From Acinetobacter colistiniresistens (lineage in GTDB: Bacteria; Pseudomonadota; Gammaproteobacteria; Pseudomonadales; Moraxellaceae): a stretch of DNA of 64,000 bases. The notes beneath the pieces are model-generated. The model did not search any database. It saw only the letters and a list, made by a program, of their open reading frames with translations, and was not told the DNA's origin. Position numbers and translations under genes: made by a program. The DNA lies in assembly GCF_000413935.1 (NCBI RefSeq), contig NZ_KE340376.1, positions 66,091-130,090 on the forward strand, read 5' to 3'. Position 1 is the stretch's first letter. Each line of letters starts with the position of its first letter. Below, piece after piece: positions 45,230 through 53,123 of the stretch.

Positions 45230-45712
45230 TGAAAGCAATCCTTAGCATATTAAGTTTTTTTATTGGGTAAACCGCTACCCTAATCCAGCACAGATTCTAT
45301 GCGATTTAAGTTTAGGCAATTCATTTAATTTAATTATATTCTTAACGCATCCATTCACATGAAAAATACTTTAAAATAATACAAACATATATTAAATATA
45401 AAATTATGATTATTAATAGTTTTTAATTACAAACCATATACCAAACAGCACAAGCAACTGAATAATAAATAATCAAAACACGATATCCAGAGAATAGAAG
45501 TGCCATATTATGGTGCACTTTTAGATTAAAAAAACAACGATCACAGCTAAAAGATAATCAAAGTAAATATCATTTATTTATAAAACTTCTATTCAAATTA
45601 AAATGAATTGAAATCGACATCATTTTAATGTCCTTAAAAATTGAGAATAATTATTATAATTAAAAGATATTAAAATAAAATTAAAAAAATCATATTTTGA
45701 TAAAAACACCCA
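45230..45712. other. Long AT-rich region upstream of the CitMHS gene
   Basis: A 483-bp region, extremely AT-rich, with no credible gene. It must contain the CitMHS promoter. A weak Fur-like AT-rich dyad occurs near 45643-45660 but is too degenerate and too far from the gene to claim. Confidence 0.4.
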
Positions 45713-46792
45713 TTATTTAAATCCAAATTCCTTAGTTTTATGCACCCTATATTCATTTGGTGAAATACCCACCCAGCTTCGATAAGCTTTTCTAAAATTT
45801 GAGGTATCAGAAAAACCCAATCTTTCAGCAATTTCATCAATACTCAAGCTTGTGGCCAAGTACTCATCAGCGAGCCGTCTTCTGGTGCTATCTAAAATTT
45901 CCTGATAGCTCAGCTCGGTCTCCGCCAAGCGCCGGTACAAAGTTCGTTTAGACAAATGTAATTGCTCTGCAATTTCTTGAGCTGTTGGGAAATGCCCCAC
46001 TGCATCTAATAGAATCAGTCGAATTGTTCGAATTAACTCAGGTTCTTGTACATGATCAGTTGTACCCAACATCCGCTCACAAAAGGACTGGCACATATCT
46101 GCCGTAATCGGGTTGGCATTCGGACATGGCTTTTCCAACCAATCAAGATCAAAATGCCATTGCATCACATCTGCATCAAACTCTATGGGGCAGCGAAATA
46201 CTTTTTGATATTCATCTGCATAATCAGGCGCTGGATAAGGCAGTAATAGTTTTTTCCCTTGAAATGGGGCTTCTAATACACATTCAATTAAACTTTGCAT
46301 TGAGCTAAACCAAAACTCACAGACCAACGGTAGCAATCGACCCAGCGCAATAATTTCATGACCTTCAAAAATAGCCATGTCATTTTGAATATGAAAGGTT
46401 TTTTTTAATACAGGTCCTGCCAGCTTAATATGGCGTATCCCCAAATCAGCCGCCTGCCGAAGATTACGGGACGAATACAAGGCATATCCATAGACCCCAA
46501 AATCAGATAAACGTTGCTTTTGGCCTGCATGTATCCCAACTAGGGGGTCTTTTGACAATCGTTGAATATTCCGAAAAAGTTGTATTTTTTGATATTGAGA
46601 AACATGAGTAGCCGCACTTGTCAGCGCTTCATCTGCAATTCCTGTCCCCTCCAACACCTCGGCTATGGAATAACCCTGCTGCTGCATTTCATTGAATAAG
46701 CTGGTTAAACCAAGCAAAGGAACATGCTGAGCCAGTCCTGTATGATCGTATCGAGCTTCAATCATCGTTTGCTTATCAGCATGTTTACGCAT
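45713..46792 (-). CDS. AraC-family transcriptional regulator (OruR/ArgR-type)
   Basis: A 359-aa regulator. The N-terminal 240 residues resemble the Arabinose_bd_2 ligand domain found in OruR-type regulators (FNEMQQQGYSIAEVLEGTGI, then DPLVGIHAGQKQRLSDFGVYGYAL). The C-terminal AraC double helix-turn-helix has TAQEIAEQLHLSKRTLYRRL and IDEIAERLGFSDTSNFRKAYRSW. AGGTG precedes the ATG. It is divergent from an aldehyde dehydrogenase gene 131 bp away and probably regulates it; the effector is unknown. Confidence 0.92.
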   Translation of the reverse strand: MRKHADKQTMIEARYDHTGLAQHVPLLGLTSLFNEMQQQGYSIAEVLEGTGIADEALTSAATHVSQYQKIQLFRNIQRLSKDPLVGIHAGQKQRLSDFGVYGYALYSSRNLRQAADLGIRHIKLAGPVLKKTFHIQNDMAIFEGHEIIALGRLLPLVCEFWFSSMQSLIECVLEAPFQGKKLLLPYPAPDYADEYQKVFRCPIEFDADVMQWHFDLDWLEKPCPNANPITADMCQSFCERMLGTTDHVQEPELIRTIRLILLDAVGHFPTAQEIAEQLHLSKRTLYRRLAETELSYQEILDSTRRRLADEYLATSLSIDEIAERLGFSDTSNFRKAYRSWVGISPNEYRVHKTKEFGFK

Positions 46793-46923
46793 TTTTTCAC
46801 CTCATCCCTTGAGTGATGATGCATAATGGCACGAAATTACTTTTTGTTGTCTCAATTTAACATCGACTACAAAACGCATCAATCATAAAGTCTCTTCTAC
46901 TAATAAGCATGAAAGGAGCAACA

Positions 46924-48384
46924 ATGACACTTTCAACTTCTCAACCATTCGGTGATTCAGCAACTGAACATATGCTTTCGGTTTTTAAACAACAACGCAC
47001 CGCTTTTGATGCTAAACCCTACCCAGATCTAGATGAGCGTCGCAGTAAGCTATTGCACATTAAAAAACAGATCATCCGTTATCAGGATGTCATTGCAAGC
47101 GCAATTAATACGGACTTTAGTTCACGCTCGGCTGATGAATCAAAATTGCTCGATTTGCTCGGTTCAGTACTCGAAGCAGAACATGCGATTCGCCACTTGA
47201 GACGCTGGATGCGTCCAAGTAAACGCCAGACTGAACTGCTCTTTTTATCCAACCGCTTACGTGTGCAATACCAACCTAAAGGTGTGGTTGGAGTGATTGT
47301 GCCTTGGAACTTCCCTGTTTACTTGGCCTTAGGACCTTTAATTGCTGCCATTGCTGCGGGCAATCGTGTCATGATTAAACTGCCTGAAGTAACACCTGCT
47401 ACCAATGCAGTGGTGAGACGTATGCTAGCTGAGATTTTCAGTGAAGATGAAGTCGCAGTTTTTGGTGAGGAAATTCTGGACCCGGCACAATTTACCACCT
47501 TGCCATTCAACCATATTGTATTCACAGGTTCGCCTGCGATTGGCCGTGTCGTAATGCGTGCAGCGGCTGAAAACCTCACACCTGTAACACTAGAATTAGG
47601 CGGTAAATCTCCAGCTTTCGTCAGCCGAAATTATCCTTTGGCCGATGCCGCGAAACGTATATTACATGGTAAAGCAACCAACTGTGGTCAGATCTGTGTT
47701 GCACCTGACTATGCACTGGTACCTAAAGAAAAAGTGGATGAGTTCGTCGCAGAATGCCAATCCAATTTCACCCAGATGTATGGCAACAATATTCATCATA
47801 ATGACAATTACACCTCGATTATCAGTGATCGTCATCTGAAGCGTTTACTTGAAATACTGGATGATGCACAAGCCAAAGGTGCTCAAATCATTGTCTGTGG
47901 TGAGTATGATCGAGCGCAAGATGCGCGTCGTATGCCTGTACATATCGTGCTGAATTGCACAGCAGACATGCGTATTCTTAAAGAAGAACTGTTTGGCCCC
48001 GTTTTACCTGTGCTTGCTTATGACACACTGGATGATGCGATTCACTATATTCAAGCCGGCGAGCGGCCTTTGGCGTTGTACTGTTTCAGCCTTGATGCGC
48101 ATGAACGTGAGTACATCTTAAAACAGACCCATTCTGGCGGTGTGACCATCAATGACTGGGGCTGGCATGTCGTCAACCATGATGCGCCCTTTGGTGGGAT
48201 CGGGAACTCAGGAATGGGGACTTATCATGGTGAAGAAGGTTTCCGTGAGCTTTCACATGCGAAAACCGTGTTTGCCCGTCATCGTTTCTTCCCAACGCAA
48301 CTGTTCTATCCGCCTTATGGAACTTGGGTACAAAAGCTTACTTTACGTTTCTTCCTGAAACAGGGTGACCCAACGCTAAAATAA
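46924..48384 (+). CDS. Aldehyde dehydrogenase (coniferyl aldehyde dehydrogenase-like)
   Basis: A 486-aa NAD(P)-dependent aldehyde dehydrogenase. The ATG at 46924 follows AAGGAG with a short spacer; the upstream ATG at 46909 overlaps that site. Motifs are PKGVVGVIVPWNFPV (cofactor entry), FTGSPAIGRVVM, the catalytic Glu in LELGGKSPAFV and catalytic Cys in NCGQICVAPD. GVTINDWGWHVVNHDAPFGG near the C-terminus is typical of the coniferyl aldehyde group. The true substrate may be another aromatic or aliphatic aldehyde. The divergent AraC gene is its likely regulator. Confidence 0.9.
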   Translation: MTLSTSQPFGDSATEHMLSVFKQQRTAFDAKPYPDLDERRSKLLHIKKQIIRYQDVIASAINTDFSSRSADESKLLDLLGSVLEAEHAIRHLRRWMRPSKRQTELLFLSNRLRVQYQPKGVVGVIVPWNFPVYLALGPLIAAIAAGNRVMIKLPEVTPATNAVVRRMLAEIFSEDEVAVFGEEILDPAQFTTLPFNHIVFTGSPAIGRVVMRAAAENLTPVTLELGGKSPAFVSRNYPLADAAKRILHGKATNCGQICVAPDYALVPKEKVDEFVAECQSNFTQMYGNNIHHNDNYTSIISDRHLKRLLEILDDAQAKGAQIIVCGEYDRAQDARRMPVHIVLNCTADMRILKEELFGPVLPVLAYDTLDDAIHYIQAGERPLALYCFSLDAHEREYILKQTHSGGVTINDWGWHVVNHDAPFGGIGNSGMGTYHGEEGFRELSHAKTVFARHRFFPTQLFYPPYGTWVQKLTLRFFLKQGDPTLK

Positions 48385-48392
48385 GCCATAAA

Positions 48393-48425
48393 AATAAAAA
48401 AGCCTCATTCAGAGGCTTTTTTATT
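48393..48425. terminator. Bidirectional terminator
   Basis: AATAAAAAAGCCTC / GAGGCTTTTTTATT (48393-48406, 48412-48425) with a 5-nt loop between the convergent aldehyde dehydrogenase and GNA1162-type lipoprotein genes. Confidence 0.85.
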
Positions 48426-48445
48426 TGACATCGATGATTAGAAAA

Positions 48446-49123
48446 TCACTTTAGCATACCATCCTGTTGGTATTTCGGTGAACGTGGTCCATAGAGTAAA
48501 CCCAAACCAGGATTCTGCTGTGTCGGTGTAAATAATTGGGTATTTACGATGCTTGCCAAAGGATAAGCACGATCATTTAAACTCCCGGCAATCTGTTCCA
48601 CCAACGCACCGACCAATGAGCTGAGTAAATCATTGTTGCCATTATTGCTGGATTGAACCGCTTTCTTTTCACCTGTCCAAAGGACTTCGCTACTCTTCAA
48701 ATCAACCAGTTTTGCTTCTACGCTCACAGTCGCAACACTTTGAATGACTTGATATTTGGAACCATATTCTTTAATCCGAATATAGAGCGCAGCATCCGCA
48801 CCAAAAATTTCCTGTAATTTCTGTGGCGAAATGCTTTGAGCATCATGACCATTGGTCACACCGTTCTCTTTAAACATCGAATCAACCACAGAAATTGGAA
48901 AAACATAATAACCTGCTTCAGCTACAGGTGTAACAACCGTTGGCCAATAACTATAAGTTGCTTTTACCTCTGGTGAATCATTGACTGGTGGCAACACCAG
49001 AATCGATTTCGGCATATGCTGCTTATATACCGTCATGTCTTTATTCACCGCAGGAGATGATGCACAGCCCGTAAGTACTAAACCTGCAAGCAGGAGGTTC
49101 GAAACTAAAAATGCCTTGATCAT
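48446..49123 (-). CDS. GNA1162-family (DUF799) putative lipoprotein
   Basis: A 225-aa lipoprotein with lipobox LTGC (Cys about residue 20). The body resembles the GNA1162 family: KSILVLPPVNDSPEVKATYS (about residues 39-58), then a TolB-N-terminal-like fold with GADAALYIRIKEYGSKYQVI and VEAKLVDLKSSEVLWTGEKK. It is the last gene of a three-gene unit with the DUF4810 and CsgG-like genes, overlapping the previous gene by 4 bp. Homologous trios occur in Neisseria and other proteobacteria. The role is unknown, presumably an outer-membrane assembly or export complex. Confidence 0.88.
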   Translation of the reverse strand: MIKAFLVSNLLLAGLVLTGCASSPAVNKDMTVYKQHMPKSILVLPPVNDSPEVKATYSYWPTVVTPVAEAGYYVFPISVVDSMFKENGVTNGHDAQSISPQKLQEIFGADAALYIRIKEYGSKYQVIQSVATVSVEAKLVDLKSSEVLWTGEKKAVQSSNNGNNDLLSSLVGALVEQIAGSLNDRAYPLASIVNTQLFTPTQQNPGLGLLYGPRSPKYQQDGMLK

Positions 49124-49488
49124 GGCTTTTCAACTCCTCCATTGGCATTCATTTTCTGTAACAAGCGATCCATCAATACGGTCGATTCAGGATAAACTTG
49201 TCGTTCCAATTGAAAATACTCAACTGCTTTTTGCGCATTATTCTCTTGCAAAGATAACAAGCCCAGATGTGCATATAGCCCAGGCGGAACAGCGAGATTT
49301 TTCGCTTTGGCTTTTTCGATTTCCGCTTCTAGCTTGATAATTTGTGCATTGGGTGTGGCTTTTTCTGGTGCGTTATACATCAAATACGTCTGTTGTGTAT
49401 AAGACCCCCAACTATACAAAGGTTGAGGCCCAGCAGCACAGCCAACCAGCCCGATGCTGATCAGACTGGCGCAAACAATTTTTTTCAT
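49120..49488 (-). CDS. DUF4810-family small lipoprotein
   Basis: A 122-aa lipoprotein with lipobox LVGC (Cys about residue 18). The conserved PLYSWGSYTQQTYLMYN (about residues 24-40) is the DUF4810 signature, followed by a short helical, TPR-like tail (GLYAHLGLLSLQENNAQKAV and FQLERQVYPEST). It starts 16 bp after the CsgG-like gene and overlaps the GNA1162 gene, so the three are certainly co-expressed. Function unknown. Confidence 0.88.
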   Translation of the reverse strand: MKKIVCASLISIGLVGCAAGPQPLYSWGSYTQQTYLMYNAPEKATPNAQIIKLEAEIEKAKAKNLAVPPGLYAHLGLLSLQENNAQKAVEYFQLERQVYPESTVLMDRLLQKMNANGGVEKP

Positions 49489-49504
49489 TTTACAGCGGCC
49501 TAGT

Positions 49505-50176
49505 TTATTGTGCAGTCCAACGGTTATTCTGAATATCAGTTACCAAATTGTTGACGGCTTCACGTACCGCTAAATCCAATACCTTACCATTTAAGGTCGA
49601 GTCATAAGAGGCTGTAGAGCCAAAACCAAGCACTTCACGTGCACTGAGTGCGTATTCACCCGCACCTTGTACTGAGTGAACGATTTCAGACGTTTTCACA
49701 TCGACAATATTCAAATTCACTTTGGCATAAGCAATCTGTTGCTTACCACGGCCTAAAATACCGAATAATTGCTGATCACCCACTTCTTTGCGGCCAAACT
49801 CAGACACATCACCGGTAATCACATAACGTGCACCTTTAATCGTTTGAGCAGCATTGCTATACCCCACTTCTTGCTTCAGTTCAGATAGGTTGTCACGATT
49901 TAGAACCGAGAAATAGCCTGTTTGCTGTAGATGGGTTTCTAAAATGGTTTTTGCCTGTCCGCCAAGACGATCAACATTATCAGAGAAGATGCCTCGCATA
50001 TAGCTAGAACGATTATCAAACTTACCAATCGAAACCAGTACTTTAACCCCGTTATATTTAATTTGTTGAACTGCTGCCGTTACTTGTGGACTTTGGATTG
50101 ATTTTGATGTTTCTGTGGTTGAGCAGGCCATTAAACCTAAAGAACTGAGTGCAGTAATCGCTAATAATTTTTTCAT
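49505..50176 (-). CDS. CsgG/HfaB-family lipoprotein
   Basis: A 223-aa lipoprotein with lipobox LMAC (Cys about residue 18). The CsgG-like core includes VLVSIGKFDNRSSYMRG (about residues 48-64), a LETHLQQTGYFSVLNRDNLS helix-strand and GARYVITGDVSEFGRK. CsgG forms outer-membrane export pores for curli, and HfaB relates to holdfast anchoring. No curli subunit genes are nearby, and this short form belongs to the trio with DUF4810 and GNA1162 proteins. It leads the operon. Pore formation is not established for this branch. Confidence 0.9.
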   Translation of the reverse strand: MKKLLAITALSSLGLMACSTTETSKSIQSPQVTAAVQQIKYNGVKVLVSIGKFDNRSSYMRGIFSDNVDRLGGQAKTILETHLQQTGYFSVLNRDNLSELKQEVGYSNAAQTIKGARYVITGDVSEFGRKEVGDQQLFGILGRGKQQIAYAKVNLNIVDVKTSEIVHSVQGAGEYALSAREVLGFGSTASYDSTLNGKVLDLAVREAVNNLVTDIQNNRWTAQ

Positions 50177-50759
50177 TTTGACTCGAATAAGACATTAAAA
50201 AGCTTAACCAGTATATACTAAAAATTGAAAAACACGCGCTAACAATTAAGCAGCTAAGTTATTATTAAGCTTTATAAAAGCATATTTCAGCCCATTTAAA
50301 TATTGCAAATTAGACCGATCTGGTGATCGCTCAATACGCTGTGATAAGCTTGAATATGCAGCCATTTTTCTTGGTTTAATCAGATAAAATAATCATTCGA
50401 ATTTCAAACATCTTTTTTTAATTTTTTCTAAGGTTTTATGCATCCAGCTCACCATTACAGCTTTTAAAGTGGACGCAAGTCAACGAGCTAAACCGCATTG
50501 AGTTATTCAGCGTTTGTAAGATAAATATGAATAAAATTCGCTTTTATATTGACCACTATTTTTCGCAATGCTACTTTCATTTTGCTACGTATAAAGTTCA
50601 ATCCATACTCAAGGTGTGGTACATCTCTAGATATATCACTCAGCCTAAACTTTTCTTTTAAATATCATTTTATTTCAGTCATTCATCGTAAGTATTAAGA
50701 CAGTGAACTTCTGGTTCACAGCAGCATTGACCACACCAACTCGTGAAAAAGGATAAAAA
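50177..50759. other. Large intergenic region between divergent genes
   Basis: A 583-bp gap between the CsgG-like gene and the acyl-CoA ligase gene. A TATACT element (minus strand, near 50211-50216) may be the -10 of the lipoprotein operon. I find no gene, tRNA or convincing hairpin in the remainder. An unrecognised small RNA is possible. Confidence 0.4.
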
Positions 50760-52385
50760 ATGTTTGGAAAAATGATACATCAGGATTTATTGATTAGTAA
50801 CTTAATTGAGCATGCAGCAAAATACCACGCAGACACTGCCATTTTTTCACGTGAAGTCGATGGCCAGCTCAGTACAACGGACTGGAAACACATCCAGCAG
50901 AATAGTAAACGCTTAGCAAATGCTTTCAAGGCATTTAATTTAAGTGAGGGCGATCGTATTGCTACAATCGCATGGAATAACCGCCGTCACTTAGAATCAT
51001 GGTACGCCATTTCTGGATGTGGTTATGTTTGCCATACGATTAACCCTCGATTATTTCTAGAGCAGTTGACCTTTATTATTAATGATGCTCAAGATAAAGT
51101 TATTTTCTTCGATATTACATTTTTGCCATTAATCAGTGCGCTTAAGGATAAAGTTCCTTCGGTTGAAAAATTGATCTGTTTAAGCGCCTATGATGAAAGC
51201 GTCGCTAGCACACTTCCAAACGTTATTTTTTATGATGAGTTAATTCAAGATCAATCCGTAGAATTCGATTGGCCACAATTCAAGGAAGAAACTCCGAGCT
51301 CCTTATGTTATACCTCGGGCACCACGGGGAATCCCAAGGGAGTCTTATATAGCCATCGTTCGACCTTACTGCACACGATGGCCATTGCGCTCCCCGACTC
51401 TTTAAATATTTCTGCTCGGGATATTGTCATGCCTGTGGTTCCCATGTTCCATGTCAATGCATGGGGCATTCCCTATGCAGCAGCAATGGTCGGGAGTTCT
51501 CTCATTCTGCCTGGGCCAAATTTAGATGGTGAGAGCCTCGTTCGTTTAATTGATGATTATAAAGTGACAGTGGCATTGGGTGTGCCTACCATTTGGCAGG
51601 GCTTATTGCTTGCTGCCAAAAAAACAGGCAGCCGCTTGCAAAGTATGCAGCGCAATGTAGTTGGAGGCGCAACCTGCCCACCCTCTATCATCCGTGAATT
51701 TAGAGATACTTATCATTGTGACACGATTCATGCATGGGGGATGTCAGAAATAAGTCCACTGGGCACAGCCAATCAACCCAAAGCAAAACATGCCTCGTTA
51801 AATCCCGAACAACTTGAGAAATTACGCCAGAGTCAGGGCCGTCCACCTTTTGGTATAGAGTTACGTATTGTTGATGAAAAGAGTACAACACCGCTTGCAA
51901 ATGATGGGCAGACACAAGGAAATTTACAAATTCGCGGTCCATGGGTGGTTGACCACTATTTCAATCAAGAAAAAAGTTCTCTGACTTCAGATGGTTGGTT
52001 TGATACAGGGGATATTGCAACCATTGATTCTGATGGCTACATGACCATCCGTGATCGTGCTAAAGATTTAATCAAATCAGGCGGTGAATGGATTTCATCT
52101 GTTGAAATAGAGAATATTGCTGTAGGCCATCCTGAAATTCGTATGGCTGCCGCAATTGCTGCACGCCACCCCAAATGGGATGAACGTCCAATTTTAATTG
52201 CGGTAAAACAAGAGCACTCCACTTTAACTGAAGAGGATGTACTGACCTATTTTTCCGATAAAATCGCATCTTGGCAGATTCCAGACGCCGTCATTTTTGT
52301 TGATGCTCTCCCGATCAATGGCACCGGGAAAATTGTTAAGGCAGAGCTACGCGCAGCATATGCTGATTTTTTACTAAAATCCTAA
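50760..52385 (+). CDS. Medium/long-chain fatty acid-CoA ligase (AlkK-like)
   Basis: A 541-aa AMP-forming acyl-CoA synthetase. The P-loop is SSLCYTSGTTGNPKGVLYSH (about residues 180-199), the A4/A5 motif is HAWGMSEISPLGT, and the adenylate-binding block is DGWFDTGDIATIDSDGYM (about 411-428). The C-terminal hinge is RAKDLIKSGGEWISSVEIEN and the catalytic lysine is in PINGTGKIVKAEL near the end. AAGGA precedes the ATG. The sequence type is close to AlkK, which activates medium-chain acids from alkane oxidation; no alkane genes are adjacent. Confidence 0.92.
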   Translation: MFGKMIHQDLLISNLIEHAAKYHADTAIFSREVDGQLSTTDWKHIQQNSKRLANAFKAFNLSEGDRIATIAWNNRRHLESWYAISGCGYVCHTINPRLFLEQLTFIINDAQDKVIFFDITFLPLISALKDKVPSVEKLICLSAYDESVASTLPNVIFYDELIQDQSVEFDWPQFKEETPSSLCYTSGTTGNPKGVLYSHRSTLLHTMAIALPDSLNISARDIVMPVVPMFHVNAWGIPYAAAMVGSSLILPGPNLDGESLVRLIDDYKVTVALGVPTIWQGLLLAAKKTGSRLQSMQRNVVGGATCPPSIIREFRDTYHCDTIHAWGMSEISPLGTANQPKAKHASLNPEQLEKLRQSQGRPPFGIELRIVDEKSTTPLANDGQTQGNLQIRGPWVVDHYFNQEKSSLTSDGWFDTGDIATIDSDGYMTIRDRAKDLIKSGGEWISSVEIENIAVGHPEIRMAAAIAARHPKWDERPILIAVKQEHSTLTEEDVLTYFSDKIASWQIPDAVIFVDALPINGTGKIVKAELRAAYADFLLKS

Positions 52386-52414
52386 TGGCTAAATACCACG
52401 ACAGAATAAATTCA

Positions 52415-53113
52415 CTATTCACCAAAGCGTAATCCAACTCCCGCAATGGTGAAAATATACTTGGGTGTTACTGCGGAGTCCCCTATTTTAGTTCTGAGTT
52501 TTTTTACCAAGATTCTAAGATAGTGGGTATCCTCTTCATGGCTAATGCCCCATAACTCGGTCATGATTTGTTTTTGCGTCACGATCTTGCCTTGATGACG
52601 AATCAACAGGGTCAACAACTGAAATTCTTTTTTGGTTAAGGTAATCTCGCCACCAGCCAGTTTGGCCGCATGTTCAGCCACATCCACCCAAAGTTGTCCA
52701 TCATTAAACACCAGATTGTGCTCGGACTGTTGTGGCTTATTGCGAAACATGACCCGAATTCGGGCACAAAGCTCCTGAATGCTAAAAGGCTTGGTCACAT
52801 AGTCATTGGCACCCGCATCCAAGAGCTGAATTTTCTGATTCTCATCTGGACGTGCTGAAAGCACAATCACAGGAATATCACTCCATTGTCGCAATTCAAT
52901 CAGCACCTCCTGCCCATCCATATCAGGCAGCCCTAAATCCAGAATCAATAAATCAGCACCGCGTGATGCCAGAATTTCCAAGCCCTTCATCCCATTTTCA
53001 GCCACCTGTACCTGATAGCCTTGCGCACGCAGGGCAATGTCCAGAAATTTCCGAATTTGCAGCTCATCATCAATAATAAGAATCGATGCATGTGGATTCA
53101 TTGTCTGTGGCAT
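52415..53113 (-). CDS. kdpE: Response regulator KdpE
   Basis: A 232-aa OmpR-type regulator that activates kdpFABC-type operons. It has the acidic pair in IIDDELQIRKFL, phospho-acceptor Asp59 in LILDLGLPDMDG, lysine in VTKPFSIQEL, and a winged-helix output domain with EFQLLTLLIRHQGKIVTQKQ and THYLRILVKKLRTKIG. It starts 10 bp after kdpD and is the last gene of the kdp cluster. A second in-frame ATG 12 nt later is equally possible as start. Confidence 0.95.
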   Translation of the reverse strand: MPQTMNPHASILIIDDELQIRKFLDIALRAQGYQVQVAENGMKGLEILASRGADLLILDLGLPDMDGQEVLIELRQWSDIPVIVLSARPDENQKIQLLDAGANDYVTKPFSIQELCARIRVMFRNKPQQSEHNLVFNDGQLWVDVAEHAAKLAGGEITLTKKEFQLLTLLIRHQGKIVTQKQIMTELWGISHEEDTHYLRILVKKLRTKIGDSAVTPKYIFTIAGVGLRFGE

Positions 53114-53123
53114 GAATATACTT

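Noticed and set aside
45643..45660. Fur-box-like AT dyad upstream of the CitMHS gene
   Set aside because: Low match to the consensus in a region that is almost entirely A and T, and more than 400 bp from the gene start.
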